Below are positions 14,626 to 24,174 of a DNA stretch of 39,890 nucleotides, piece after piece. The stretch is from the NCBI GenBank assembly GCA_045632525.1, contig JAZQWV010000079.1, positions 1 through 39,890 of the forward strand. The letters are read 5' to 3'. The notes under the pieces are model-generated. The model did no database searches, was not told the origin of the DNA, and saw only the letters and a program-made list of their open reading frames with translations. The stretch's first letter is position 1, and every line of letters begins with the position of its first letter. A program made the translations under genes and the position numbers. This DNA comes from Fimenecus sp045632525. GTDB taxonomy: Bacteria; Bacillota; Clostridia; Oscillospirales; Acutalibacteraceae.

Positions 14626-16039
14626 GAAAAGTTTCGAGATAGCGGCGGAAGTAATTCCGTCGCTTCGTCAATTAGAGTGGCAAAAATTAGAGATGTATGC
14701 GTTCTGTCACTTTGGCACAAACACATTCACAGGTCGTGAATGGGGAGATGGCACAGCATCGCCAAGTGTTTTTAATCCTAAGAAACTTGATGCTCGTCAA
14801 TGGGCAAGAGAGATTAAAAACGCAGGTATGAAAGCCATTATTCTCACTTGTAAGCATCACGATGGTTTTTGTTTGTGGCCAAGTGAATATACAGATTATT
14901 GCGTGAAAAACAGTCCTTATAAAAACGGCAATGGTGATGTGGTGCGTGAAGTGTCCGACGCTTGCCGTGAATATGGGCTTAAATTCGGTGTGTATTTATC
15001 ACCTTGGGATAGGCATGAAAGCACCTACGGCACAGGAGAAGAGTATAATACATACTTTAAAAATCAGTTGACAGAACTTGCAACAAAATATGGCGACATT
15101 TTCTGTTTTTGGTTTGATGGTGCTTGTGGTGAAGGCAAAAATGGTAAAAAGCAAGTTTATGACTGGAATTCATATTTTGAACTTATCCGTGAATTGCAAC
15201 CAAATGCAGTAATTAATATTTGTGGACCAGATGTACGTTGGTGTGGCAATGAGGCTGGCAAGTCAAGAGAATCTGAGTGGAGTGTTGTGCCAGCGTTTGT
15301 TGGTAATCAGGACTATACTGCCGAACATTCTCAACAAGAAGATACGCCAGAGTTTGCTAAAAATGTTGATGCTAAAACTCAGGATTTAGGTAGCCGTAAG
15401 TTTATTGATGGCATAAAAGATTTTATTTGGTATCCCGCTGAAGTTGATGTGTCAATCCGTCCAGGTTGGTTTTATCACAAACGAGAAGACTTCAAGGTGA
15501 AATCCCTTAAAAAACTTATGCATATTTATTGGGGTAGCGTGGGTGGTAATTCATCATTACTTCTCAACATTCCACCCGATAAAAATGGTCTTCTCGCAAA
15601 AGCTGATGTCCGTGCACTTCGCAAATTCGGTGACGAATTGCGAAAAGAATTCCCCGAAAATCTTCTAAAAGATTGCGTTGTGTCAGCATCATCCCAACTT
15701 GATGATGAACATAATGTAAATAACATAATAAATGAAAATGGCTATTGGCAATGTGGAATAGGGGATGAACAACCCGAAATCATAATAGACCTTAATTCGC
15801 CTGTAATTGCCGATAAAATCCTTTTGAAAGAGAATATAGCAACAGGGCAGCAAATAGAAAGTTTTGATGTCTATAGGGATTGTGGCAATGGTTATGAAAA
15901 ACTTTGTTCATCAACTGTAATTGGGGCAAAACGAATCTGTCGATTCAAAAAACAAAAACTCAACTCATTGAAAATTATTATTACATCATATCGTGTAAAA
16001 GCAACTCTCAATAAAGTTGAAGTATATTGTAAGAAGTAA
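14615..16039 (+). CDS. GH29 alpha-L-fucosidase
   Basis: A 474-residue retaining alpha-L-fucosidase. The N-terminal (beta/alpha)8 domain shows the family signatures FCHFGTNTFTGREWGDG and ILTCKHHDGFCLWPS. D168 in FWFDGACGEG is the expected nucleophile. A beta-sandwich domain from about residue 345 onward resembles a discoidin/F5-8 type carbohydrate-binding module. There is no signal peptide, so the enzyme is likely cytoplasmic and acts on imported fucosylated oligosaccharides, consistent with the convergent sugar symporter. The ATG at 14615 lies inside the DUF1667 gene and lacks a strong ribosome site, which suggests translational coupling. The longer in-frame start at 14558 would add an unlikely hydrophobic leader entirely within the upstream gene. 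Confidence 0.88.
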   Translation: MQNKKSFEIAAEVIPSLRQLEWQKLEMYAFCHFGTNTFTGREWGDGTASPSVFNPKKLDARQWAREIKNAGMKAIILTCKHHDGFCLWPSEYTDYCVKNSPYKNGNGDVVREVSDACREYGLKFGVYLSPWDRHESTYGTGEEYNTYFKNQLTELATKYGDIFCFWFDGACGEGKNGKKQVYDWNSYFELIRELQPNAVINICGPDVRWCGNEAGKSRESEWSVVPAFVGNQDYTAEHSQQEDTPEFAKNVDAKTQDLGSRKFIDGIKDFIWYPAEVDVSIRPGWFYHKREDFKVKSLKKLMHIYWGSVGGNSSLLLNIPPDKNGLLAKADVRALRKFGDELRKEFPENLLKDCVVSASSQLDDEHNVNNIINENGYWQCGIGDEQPEIIIDLNSPVIADKILLKENIATGQQIESFDVYRDCGNGYEKLCSSTVIGAKRICRFKKQKLNSLKIIITSYRVKATLNKVEVYCKK

Positions 16040-16040
16040 A

Positions 16041-16069
16041 AAAACAAGCCGACTCAAATGAGTCGGCTT
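16041..16069. terminator. Bidirectional terminator between fucosidase and symporter genes
   Basis: An inverted repeat at 16046-16069 (AAGCCGACTC / GAGTCGGCTT, 4-base loop) lies between two convergent genes. A run of A on its left flank gives a T tract on the minus strand, so it terminates the symporter transcript best. On the plus strand it is followed only by a weak T-rich stretch. Confidence 0.82.
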
Positions 16070-16092
16070 CAATATTTATCGTGATTGATTTT

Positions 16093-17673
16093 TTAAGCGT
16101 CTGCAACTTCGCCTGATGCTTCTTCATTCATTTTTTCGAGTCTTTCGCGACGTCTAACTTCAAGGTCTTTGAGCATTTGCTCTTTGAATTTACCGTCAAC
16201 ATTGAAGAATAAGAGAGTTACACCATAAAGGAAACGAGCAATTGCAGGGAGCAAACAGAAAACAGCCCAGAAACCAAGAAGTGTATTGTAGTTTGATTCA
16301 GGGATAATGTTACCGAATTCGTCTTTTCTTGCAACATAACCAACCAATGAAATAACAACACCTGAAAGAAGGTTTGTAATTGAGTTAGCAGCCTTGCCGA
16401 AATAGTTTTGAACTGTCTGAACAAGAGCTTCGTTTCTCATGCCTGTTTTCCATTCACTATAGTCATAAACGTCACCCTGAAGAACAGCGCCTGCAACGTT
16501 TAAAAGCTGGTTAGGAAGTCCGCAAACTGTAAGACAGAATGTGAGAACTGCAAGGTTAATTACTGCGTTGTGACCGCTCCAGTCAACAAGGAAGCCCTTG
16601 CCGTTGTTACCAAGAATACCGATAAGGAATGTACCTGCATAAGCAAAACCTGCAAAGATACCAGATGCAACAGCAACTTTTTTAGCACCGAATCTGCGGA
16701 TAAGTTTAGGTGCAAGTGGAACCATAATATAGTTAGGGATACCTGTGAAGATACCTGCGATTGAACCGTGAGCAACGTTCTTTGAGTTATGCATCCAATA
16801 GAAACTCTCACTTGCAACACCAACTGATTTGAAGCCGGCAAAGAATCCTGAAAGAACAAGCACAAACATTGGTCTATTCTTGAAAACATTTTTAAATGAT
16901 TCAATAACGCCAACTTCTTGCATCTGTTCACGAGATGCAAGCGGAACTCTTTCTCTCATAGCAGAGAATCCAAAGAATGCAGTAAATGCAGCGATTGCTG
17001 TAATTATAACTGCAAAACCTGTATAGATGTCTTGCATACCGATTGGATTAGCCCAGTTTGATGTAGCCTTTGGAAGAATACCAACTGCAAATGATGCAAT
17101 AGATGGAAGGAATACACCAAAAAGGTCAGCAAATTTTGATGTAGCAATAAGGTTGTCACGCTCGTTGTTGTTTGGAGTAATATTATAGAGCATAATATTC
17201 CAAGCACCGAAATATGACATGCCAAGGTTATAAACAAAGATAGCAACAATAGTCCAGATAACTTTTTGCCACTCATGTACAAGGAAAGATGGAGTGGTAA
17301 AGAGCATTACCATTGCAATTGCCCAGAATGGTGTAGGAATAACAAGCCAAGGACGAAGTCTGCCCCAACGAGTACGGGTTCTGTCAATAATCAAACCTGA
17401 AATTGAGTCATCAACAGCGTCATAGATTGTTTCGATGAACATAATGATACCGTATGTACTACCTGACATTCCGAGAAAGCTGATAGCAAAGAACTGACGG
17501 AATGCGTTAACATATTGGCTCAAGTTTTTCTGACCGAAAGATGTTAAAAGGAAACCTGCAATTTCTTTTGGACGAAGATAACGTCTGTCAAGAGCAGAAG
17601 CCTGTTCAACGTTTGATTCAACAGCGCCTGTTTCAACTTCTTCGGCAATAGTGGTTGTAGTTGTGTTTTCCAC
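16093..17673 (-). CDS. GPH-family sugar:cation symporter
   Basis: A 526-residue polytopic membrane protein of the glycoside-pentoside-hexuronide:cation symporter family (MelB/XynB-like, major facilitator superfamily), with about 12 membrane segments. The diagnostic loop appears near residues 88-110: a conserved DD pair (DAVDDSISG) followed by the RTRTRWGRLRPW motif. The N-terminus (about 40 residues, Thr/Glu-rich) and the charged C-terminus are cytoplasmic. The start is GTG with AAGGCG about 10 bases upstream. It faces the alpha-L-fucosidase gene across a shared terminator, so it may import the glycoside that the fucosidase cuts; the actual substrate cannot be told from sequence. Confidence 0.88.
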   Translation of the reverse strand: MENTTTTTIAEEVETGAVESNVEQASALDRRYLRPKEIAGFLLTSFGQKNLSQYVNAFRQFFAISFLGMSGSTYGIIMFIETIYDAVDDSISGLIIDRTRTRWGRLRPWLVIPTPFWAIAMVMLFTTPSFLVHEWQKVIWTIVAIFVYNLGMSYFGAWNIMLYNITPNNNERDNLIATSKFADLFGVFLPSIASFAVGILPKATSNWANPIGMQDIYTGFAVIITAIAAFTAFFGFSAMRERVPLASREQMQEVGVIESFKNVFKNRPMFVLVLSGFFAGFKSVGVASESFYWMHNSKNVAHGSIAGIFTGIPNYIMVPLAPKLIRRFGAKKVAVASGIFAGFAYAGTFLIGILGNNGKGFLVDWSGHNAVINLAVLTFCLTVCGLPNQLLNVAGAVLQGDVYDYSEWKTGMRNEALVQTVQNYFGKAANSITNLLSGVVISLVGYVARKDEFGNIIPESNYNTLLGFWAVFCLLPAIARFLYGVTLLFFNVDGKFKEQMLKDLEVRRRERLEKMNEEASGEVADA

Positions 17674-17725
17674 TTTTCAATCACGCCTTTTTGAATAAAA
17701 ATTATATTTTGAAATATACTAAATT

Positions 17726-17754
17726 AATATACCATAAATTTTCCCAATAATCAA
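17726..17754 (-). promoter_or_regulatory. Promoter of the GPH symporter gene
   Basis: Reading the minus strand, TTGATT (17754-17749), a 17-base spacer ending in TGG and TATATT (17731-17726) form a good extended -10 promoter about 50 bases ahead of the GTG start. Confidence 0.65.
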
Positions 17755-17778
17755 CCGAAAACCGAGTGATTTTTGAAA

Positions 17779-18225
17779 TTATTTCAAGTTTTGATAAAAA
17801 GCAACAGCAAGTCTGTCACAACGCTCATTTTCAGGATGCCCAGCGTGACCTTTTACCCATTCAAACTGATATTCATGTTGAGAGAGAAGAGTTAAAAGTC
17901 TGTCCCAAAGGTCAGGGTTTAATGCAGGTTTTTTATCAGCCTTGCGCCAGTTGTTCTTTTTCCAACCTTCAGCCCAACCCTGTGTAATTCCATTAACCAC
18001 ATAGGATGAATCAGAATAAATTTTAACTCTGCATTTTCTGTTAAGTGCTTCGAGACCATTAATAACAGCCAATAATTCCATTCTGTTATTTGTGGTTTCG
18101 TGTTCACCGCCTGAAAGTTCTTTTTCAACGCCGTTACAACGAAGAATAGCACCCCAACCACCAGGACCAGGGTTGCCTGAACAAGCACCATCAGTGAAAA
18201 GTTCAACAAAAGTCAAGTTTTCCAT
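17779..18225 (-). CDS. rnhA: Ribonuclease HI
   Basis: A 148-residue cytoplasmic enzyme that degrades the RNA strand of RNA:DNA hybrids. The full catalytic set is visible: D12 in FTDGACSGNPGPGG, E50 in NNRMELLA, D72 in YSDSSYV, H127 in VKGHAGHPENE and D137 in RCDRLA. The basic handle region (WAEGWKKNNWRKADKK, about residues 84-99) is present, as in E. coli RNase HI. Length is standard. It has its own extended -10 promoter and is separated from the downstream symporter gene by a region with that gene's promoter. Confidence 0.96.
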   Translation of the reverse strand: MENLTFVELFTDGACSGNPGPGGWGAILRCNGVEKELSGGEHETTNNRMELLAVINGLEALNRKCRVKIYSDSSYVVNGITQGWAEGWKKNNWRKADKKPALNPDLWDRLLTLLSQHEYQFEWVKGHAGHPENERCDRLAVAFYQNLK

Positions 18226-18264
18226 ATATACCTCGTATAAAACTCAAAAATAATAACAAAAATA

Positions 18265-18293
18265 ATTTTAGCATACTTTTTTTGTTTTAACAA
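18265..18293 (-). promoter_or_regulatory. Promoter of rnhA
   Basis: On the minus strand TTGTTA (18293-18288) and an extended -10, TGCTAAAAT (ending at 18265), are 17 bases apart, about 40 bases ahead of the rnhA start. Confidence 0.62.
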
Positions 18294-18324
18294 TATAAAA
18301 AAGAAATATCGCTTTTATAGTTTC

Positions 18325-18353
18325 TTGACAATGATTTGAAAAAATAGTAATAT
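18325..18353 (+). promoter_or_regulatory. Promoter of the rnj operon
   Basis: A perfect TTGACA (18325-18330) is followed at 17 bases by TAATAT (18348-18353); a TATAAT five bases further on (18353-18358) is an alternative -10 at poor spacing. The resulting leader is about 115 bases, AT-rich, with a small TTGCAA...TTGCAA repeat and no riboswitch I recognise. The rest of the 250-base gap between rnhA and rnj holds only the rnhA promoter. Confidence 0.62.
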
Positions 18354-18475
18354 ATAATGACAATATATTGAGTTATTATGTCCTTTTGTGAATATATTTA
18401 ATTATAAATACTATTTTGCAATGCCTTTTGCAAATTACATAATCCGAAAAAACAGAATAATAAAAGGAGGAAAAT

Positions 18476-20323
18476 ATGGCAAAAAATAAAGAAAAACAAG
18501 CACAGACAAACGAAACTAAACATGGTGCCAAGAGTAAAAACTCTAATCGTGGCAAACAAAGTGCTAACAAAAAAACAACTCAGAATAAAAAGACTAAAAA
18601 TTCTTTAAATTCAAAACCCAAGAAACAAACAACGCAAAAGAAGAAAAACACAAAAAAGCGTGAAGAAATAAATGTGAAAATTGCATTTTTAGGTGGACTT
18701 AACGAAGTCGGCAAAAATATGACTCTCTATGAGTGTCAAGGTGACATGATTCTTGTGGACTGTGGTCTCGCATTCCCAGAACCTGATATGTTGGGTGTTG
18801 ACCTTGTTATTCCTGATTTCACTTATGTTGAAGATAATGCAGATAAAATCAAAGGTATATTTATAACTCACGGTCATGAAGACCATATCGGTGGCTTAGC
18901 TTACCTTTTACAGAGAGTTAATATTCCTGTTTATGGAACAAAACTCACAATCGGTCTTATCGAGAATAAATTAAAAGAGCATAAGATACTTGAAAAAGTA
19001 AAACTTAATGTAATCAAACCAAAAGACAAGGTAAAACTTGGTTGTTTTGAAGTTGAAGCAATTCATGTTAATCACTCAATTCCTGATGCTTTGGCTCTTG
19101 CAATTACAAGCCCTGCAGGTCTTATTTTACAAACAGGTGACTTTAAGATTGACACAACACCAATTGACGGTGATGTTATTGACCTTGCCCGTATTGCAAG
19201 ACTTGGCGAAAAAGGGGTTTTGTGCCTTCTTTCAGACTCGACAAATGCTCAAAGACCGGGTTATACTGCAAGTGAACGCACAGTAGGTGAGTCATTTGAC
19301 CGTCTTTTCCAAAAGGCAGATGGCAAACGACTTATTGTGGCAACATTCGCATCAAATATCCACAGAGTTCAGCAGATTATTGATGCTGCACAATCTGTTG
19401 GTAGAAAAGTTGCACTTTCAGGTCGAAGCCTTGAGAATGTTGTTGAAACAGCATCAAAGCTTGGCTATCTCAATGTACCTGACGGAATTCTTGTGAGTAT
19501 TGATATGGTATCTCGTTACCCACATGACAAGCTTGTTATTATTACAACAGGCAGTCAGGGCGAACCAATGTCAGCTCTTTACAGAATGGCATTTTCAGAG
19601 CATAGACGCGTTGAAATCGGCACAGGGGACTATGTCATTATTTCTGCAACCCCAATTCCAGGTAACGAAAAAACTGTGGGCAAAGTTGTTGATGAACTTT
19701 TAAAACGCGGTGCAGAAGTTGTATATGAAAAAATGTATGATGTCCATGTTTCAGGTCACGCGTGTCAAGAAGAATTGAAACTCATAATGAGTCTTGCAAA
19801 ACCAAAATTTTTTATTCCTGTTCACGGTGAACAAAAACATCTCAGAAGTCACGCTCAATTAGCAGAGAGCATGGGAATACCATCAAGTAATATCTTTATT
19901 GCCGATAACGGTCGTCAGTTGCAATTGTCAAAACGCAAAATGACAGCTTTAGAAAATGTTCCTGCTGGTAAGATTTTTGTTGATGGCTATGGCGTTGGTG
20001 ATGTCGGTAATGCTGTTATCAAAGAACGTAAGCGTCTTGCTGAAGATGGTCTTATGATAATCAGTGCAGTAATAGAAAAAGAAACAGGAATGCTTGTTTC
20101 AGGTCCTGAAATTGTGTCTCGTGGATTTGTTTATGTGCGCGATTCAGAACAACTTATTGCAGAAGCAAAGTTAGTCGCACAAATAGTAATTGACGAGTGC
20201 ATCTATGACGGACGTATTGAGTGGAGCACAATCCGAAACAGAATGAGAGACGATATTTCTCGTCTTCTCTATGACAGAACAAAGAGAAGTCCAATGGTAC
20301 TTCCTTTAATAACAACGGTGTAA
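18476..20323 (+). CDS. rnj: Ribonuclease J
   Basis: A 615-residue metallo-beta-lactamase/beta-CASP ribonuclease with endonuclease and 5' exonuclease activity, central to mRNA decay and rRNA maturation in Firmicutes. The metal-binding HGHEDH motif is at H132-H137. LSDSTNAQRPGYT and the beta-CASP GHA/HGE segments (VHVSGHACQEE, IPVHGEQKHLR) are intact. Residues 1-62 are an extra, Lys/Asn/Gln/Thr-rich, low-complexity extension not found in Bacillus RNase J and probably disordered and RNA-binding. The start is firm: AAAGGAGG lies just before ATG 18476. It opens a long run of housekeeping genes with small or no gaps down to ftsH. Confidence 0.95.
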   Translation: MAKNKEKQAQTNETKHGAKSKNSNRGKQSANKKTTQNKKTKNSLNSKPKKQTTQKKKNTKKREEINVKIAFLGGLNEVGKNMTLYECQGDMILVDCGLAFPEPDMLGVDLVIPDFTYVEDNADKIKGIFITHGHEDHIGGLAYLLQRVNIPVYGTKLTIGLIENKLKEHKILEKVKLNVIKPKDKVKLGCFEVEAIHVNHSIPDALALAITSPAGLILQTGDFKIDTTPIDGDVIDLARIARLGEKGVLCLLSDSTNAQRPGYTASERTVGESFDRLFQKADGKRLIVATFASNIHRVQQIIDAAQSVGRKVALSGRSLENVVETASKLGYLNVPDGILVSIDMVSRYPHDKLVIITTGSQGEPMSALYRMAFSEHRRVEIGTGDYVIISATPIPGNEKTVGKVVDELLKRGAEVVYEKMYDVHVSGHACQEELKLIMSLAKPKFFIPVHGEQKHLRSHAQLAESMGIPSSNIFIADNGRQLQLSKRKMTALENVPAGKIFVDGYGVGDVGNAVIKERKRLAEDGLMIISAVIEKETGMLVSGPEIVSRGFVYVRDSEQLIAEAKLVAQIVIDECIYDGRIEWSTIRNRMRDDISRLLYDRTKRSPMVLPLITTV

Positions 20324-20327
20324 AATT

Positions 20328-22316
20328 ATGAAAAAGACTAGCAACAAAAATGATTTAAGAGAAACTATTGTTTCAAACCCAATAGCAACAGCGGCAGTAA
20401 TTGTCAGTGTTGTTATGTGTGTTGCTATGCTCTTTTATAACTATAAACTTGCAATTGCAGAATTGTTGCTTATTGCAATATTTTTAATTGTTGCATTCTG
20501 GGTTAAAGGTGTTGAGTTCAGAAAACTTCGCGGCGTTGTTAACGCTTTGGAACGAGAAATATCAGTTGATGATGGTGAACTTCGCAGTTTTCCGTTACCA
20601 GTATTGCTTTTTGACAGCACAGAAAAAATAGTCTGGTACAACACTCTTTTCCAGAACCAATTTATAACTGACCACAAAATTGAGAAAATCAATATCCGTC
20701 AGTTTACATCAGGACAAGGTCTTGATGTTATCCGTGATAATATGTATATAGAATGTGAATATGGTGATAAGAAATATACCGTGTTCTCAGGTAATACAGA
20801 ATATAAAAATGAAGTTGTCTATGCTTTGTATTTTGTTGAAGATACAGAACTAAAAAATTACAGAACAGCTTATGATGAATCAAGACCGGTTGTATTATTT
20901 ATCAGTCTTGATGGCGTTGAAGAATCTCTGCGTGAATTCAGAGAAAGCCAACAAGCAGAAATTCTTGGTGGCGTTGAAACAATAATTGAAAATTGGTTTG
21001 CAAAGTATAATTGCATTTCAAGAAAAGTCAATCACGGCAGAATTATTGCATTGTGTGAGACTAAAAGCCTTGATGCAATGAAAGAAGATAAATTCTCAAT
21101 TTTGTCCCTTGTTCGTTCCTATACATACAATGATAAAGTTATGGGAATCACACTTTCAGTGGGTGCAGGTTCAGGTGAAAACTTCTTTGAATGTGAAGTT
21201 GCTGCTCGTCAGGCACTTGATATGGCAATGGGTCGTGGCGGAGACCAAGTGGCAATCAAACTTAATAAGAATGACTTCGAATTTTTTGGTGGCGTGGCAA
21301 AGGGTGTTCAAAAACGCACAAAAGTCAGAACAAGAATTGTTGCATCTGCAATTGGTGAGATTATAAAATCAAGTTCGAATGTGCTAATTATGGGTCACCG
21401 TTTTGCTGACCTTGACTCTCTTGGTTCAGCGGTAGGCGTTGCTATGATTAGTAATGCACTTGATAAAGATGCAAAAATTGTAATGTCATCGAAAACAACT
21501 TTGGCAATGCCACTTGCAAAGCATCTTGAAAATTCAGGTATGAACGACTTGATAATAGAGCCACAGGATGTTGATGATTATCTCAAAAAGGGAACATTGT
21601 TGATAATTGTTGATACTCACAGAAAGAGCTTCTTGGAATATCCTGAACTCTTTGACTTGGCAAATAAGGTTGTTGTTATTGACCATCATAGAAAAACAGT
21701 TGACCATATAAATAAAGCAGTGATTTTCTATCACGAGCCAAATGCATCGTCCGCATCAGAAATGGTAACTGAACTTATTGAATATATCCCGTTTGATGTT
21801 AAAGTGCCACAAGTCTGTGCAGAAGCATTGATGTCAGGCATTACACTTGATACCAAGAATTTTGTAATGAAAACAGGTGTTCGCACTTTTGAAGCAGCAG
21901 CATATCTTCGCTCATTGGGCGCTGATACTGTTGCAGTTAAGCAACTTTTCTCTAATAGTATGAAAACACAAAAGGATAAGAGCGAAGTTGTAAAAAATGC
22001 GGCAATGTATAATAATTGTGCAATCGGCGTTGTTGATTTTGAGTCTGATGATGTGAGAATTGTTGCAAGTCAGGCTGCCGATGAACTTTTAAATGTTGAT
22101 GATGTTGATGCAGCGTTTGTTGTATTCAAAACAGATAATGTTATGAATATATCAGCTCGTTCTTACGGTGAACTCAATGTTCAACTTGTTATGGAAGAAT
22201 TGGGCGGTGGCGGTCATCAGACAATGGCTGCAGCACAGTTGAGTGATGAAACTTTTGAATCAACACTTGACTATCTTAAAAAAGCAATTGATAAAGTTAA
22301 TGAGATACAGAAATGA
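20328..22316 (+). CDS. gdpP: GdpP-type cyclic-di-AMP phosphodiesterase
   Basis: A 662-residue membrane-anchored DHH/DHHA1 phosphodiesterase that hydrolyses c-di-AMP. Two membrane segments occupy about residues 17-60. A PAS-like and a degenerate GGDEF-like region (around residues 80-300) follow. The DHH domain has the metal motifs GHRFADLDS (near 353), VDTH and DHHRK (near 450). The C-terminal DHHA1 domain ends with the nucleotide-binding GGGGHQ. Domain order and length match Bacillus GdpP, and the rnj/gdpP/rplI/dnaB order is a common Firmicute arrangement. It begins 4 bases after rnj with a weak ribosome site, suggesting coupled translation. Confidence 0.93.
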   Translation: MKKTSNKNDLRETIVSNPIATAAVIVSVVMCVAMLFYNYKLAIAELLLIAIFLIVAFWVKGVEFRKLRGVVNALEREISVDDGELRSFPLPVLLFDSTEKIVWYNTLFQNQFITDHKIEKINIRQFTSGQGLDVIRDNMYIECEYGDKKYTVFSGNTEYKNEVVYALYFVEDTELKNYRTAYDESRPVVLFISLDGVEESLREFRESQQAEILGGVETIIENWFAKYNCISRKVNHGRIIALCETKSLDAMKEDKFSILSLVRSYTYNDKVMGITLSVGAGSGENFFECEVAARQALDMAMGRGGDQVAIKLNKNDFEFFGGVAKGVQKRTKVRTRIVASAIGEIIKSSSNVLIMGHRFADLDSLGSAVGVAMISNALDKDAKIVMSSKTTLAMPLAKHLENSGMNDLIIEPQDVDDYLKKGTLLIIVDTHRKSFLEYPELFDLANKVVVIDHHRKTVDHINKAVIFYHEPNASSASEMVTELIEYIPFDVKVPQVCAEALMSGITLDTKNFVMKTGVRTFEAAAYLRSLGADTVAVKQLFSNSMKTQKDKSEVVKNAAMYNNCAIGVVDFESDDVRIVASQAADELLNVDDVDAAFVVFKTDNVMNISARSYGELNVQLVMEELGGGGHQTMAAAQLSDETFESTLDYLKKAIDKVNEIQK

Positions 22317-22326
22317 GGTAATATAA

Positions 22327-22767
22327 ATGGAAGTAATTTTAAAAGCAGATGTTAAAGGCTTGGGCAAAAAAGGTGAAAAGGTAAAAGCATCAGATGGTTA
22401 TGCAAGAAACTTTCTTTTCCCAAAAGGACTTGCTGTAGAAGCAAATGCGCAAAGCCTTACAGAACTTCGTAACCGTGAGCAATCAAATCAACATAAGATT
22501 GATATGGAAGTTGCAGCAGCAAATGATTCAAAATCAAAGTTGCAGGGCAAGGTTATCAAAATAACTGCAAAAGCAGGTAATAACGGCAGAATTTTCGGTT
22601 CAGTAACAGCAAAAGAAGTTGCGGCTGAAATTGATAAACAGTTCGCAGTTAAAGTTGATAAGAGAAAAATCACAATGGACGATATTAAAAATTTTGGTTC
22701 ATATAAAATCCAAGTTAAACTTTATACTAACATTGTAGCTGAAATGACAGTAATGGTTGGAGAATAA
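22327..22767 (+). CDS. rplI: 50S ribosomal protein L9
   Basis: A 146-residue ribosomal protein with the classic two-lobed layout: an N-terminal rRNA-binding lobe (MEVILKADVKGLGKKGE, then GYARNFLFPKGLA), a long connecting helix (about residues 41-74) and a C-terminal lobe. Length is standard. A GAGGTAA ribosome site lies in the 10-base gap after gdpP, so the two are cotranscribed. Confidence 0.97.
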   Translation: MEVILKADVKGLGKKGEKVKASDGYARNFLFPKGLAVEANAQSLTELRNREQSNQHKIDMEVAAANDSKSKLQGKVIKITAKAGNNGRIFGSVTAKEVAAEIDKQFAVKVDKRKITMDDIKNFGSYKIQVKLYTNIVAEMTVMVGE

Positions 22768-22800
22768 TCTAACTACATTGTCTTATTGGAGTGAAGGAAA

Positions 22801-24174
22801 ATGGAAAGCAATTTTTTGCCAACTGAAAATATGAATTTGCCTTATAGTCTTGAAGCAGAACAAGCTGTTTTAGGTGCTCTTTTAAAAGACCCAATGTGCT
22901 TGCCAACTGTTTCAGATATGCTTCGAAGAGAACATCTTTATCTTCCACAGCATAAAGCTATTTATGATGCAATTCTCAATATTGACACAATGGGTGGAAC
23001 AATTGACCCTCTTGTTGTTCTTGAAGAACTTAAAAAGCAGGGTGTTTATGACGATATCGGCGGTAAAACATATCTTATGAAAATTGCCGAAGCAGTTCCA
23101 TCAACAAGAAATGTTGAGTCATACATAAAAATCATTATAGATAAGTTCTATTCTCGTACATTGATTCTTACAGCTCGTGAAATCCTTGATGAAGCAAATG
23201 ACGGAACAGAGTCGCCAGACACTTTGCTTGATATGGCAGAGCAGAAGATTTATGACATTCGTCGTGGCAAAAACACATCAGGACCTGCAAAAGTCAGTGA
23301 TGTTATTATGTCAGATGTTGTTGTGCGTCTTCGCAAACTTGCATCAGCAGACCAAAAAGAAAAAGAGCAATATATGGGAATTCCAACAGGATTTTCATAT
23401 CTTGATAGAGTCCTTTCAGGTGGTTTCCACCGTTCTGACTTGATTCTTATCGGTGCTCGTCCTGGTATGGGTAAAACAAGCTTTGCATTGAATGTAGCAA
23501 GAAATATGGCGGTTAAAGGCAGAAAAACCGTGTTCTTCTCGTTGGAAATGTCAAATGAGCAGTTGGCTCAGCGTATTATCTCAACAGAAGCAAGAATTGT
23601 CAGCAATAAATTTAGAACAGGTGAAATTTCTGATTCAGATTGGGAAAAGATAGGAATGGCATTAGACCATCTTGTAGATGCAGAACTTTATTTTGACGAT
23701 ACTGCGAATATCACAGTTCCTGAAATGAAAGCTCGAATTCGTAGAATGAAAGATGTTGAATGTGTTGTTATCGACTATCTTCAGTTGATGTCAGACCCAC
23801 GCTATAAAGATAACCGTGTTCAAGAAATTTCAAAAATTACCCGTGATTTAAAACTTATGGCAAAAGACCTTAATATCCCTGTAATTACTTGTTCACAGCT
23901 TTCTCGTAATACTGCAAAAACATCTGACCACAGACCACAGCTTACTGACCTTCGTGAATCAGGTTCAATCGAGCAAGATGCTGACATAGTTTTGATGCTT
24001 CACCGCGAAAGTTATTATCAGAATGACAAGAGTGAAGAAAACGAAAGTGATGTAAACAGAGCAGAAGTAATTGTTGCAAAGAACAGACACGGTTCAACCG
24101 AAACTGTTGATGTTGCGTGGAATCCTGAATTCACAATGTTCTCAACACTTGAAAGGATTAAAGATGACAGATAA
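22801..24174 (+). CDS. dnaB: Replicative DNA helicase DnaB
   Basis: A 457-residue hexameric replicative helicase (DnaC in Bacillus nomenclature). The N-terminal primase-interacting domain (about residues 8-160) is followed by a RecA-like domain with Walker A GARPGMGKT at 218-226. Walker B-type VVIDYLQLM and the DnaB motif LRESGSIEQDAD are also present. No intein or insertion is seen. The ribosome site GAAGGA precedes the ATG. The last 11 bases overlap tilS. Confidence 0.97.
   Translation: MESNFLPTENMNLPYSLEAEQAVLGALLKDPMCLPTVSDMLRREHLYLPQHKAIYDAILNIDTMGGTIDPLVVLEELKKQGVYDDIGGKTYLMKIAEAVPSTRNVESYIKIIIDKFYSRTLILTAREILDEANDGTESPDTLLDMAEQKIYDIRRGKNTSGPAKVSDVIMSDVVVRLRKLASADQKEKEQYMGIPTGFSYLDRVLSGGFHRSDLILIGARPGMGKTSFALNVARNMAVKGRKTVFFSLEMSNEQLAQRIISTEARIVSNKFRTGEISDSDWEKIGMALDHLVDAELYFDDTANITVPEMKARIRRMKDVECVVIDYLQLMSDPRYKDNRVQEISKITRDLKLMAKDLNIPVITCSQLSRNTAKTSDHRPQLTDLRESGSIEQDADIVLMLHRESYYQNDKSEENESDVNRAEVIVAKNRHGSTETVDVAWNPEFTMFSTLERIKDDR

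Noticed and set aside
18361..18463. Riboswitch or T-box in the rnj leader
   Set aside because: Only a short TTGCAA repeat and AT-rich sequence are visible; no conserved core, specifier loop or terminator pair was found.
24071..24163. Longer tilS start inside dnaB
   Set aside because: The extra residues have no family similarity and no ribosome site, whereas the ATG at 24164 has AAAGGA at proper distance.
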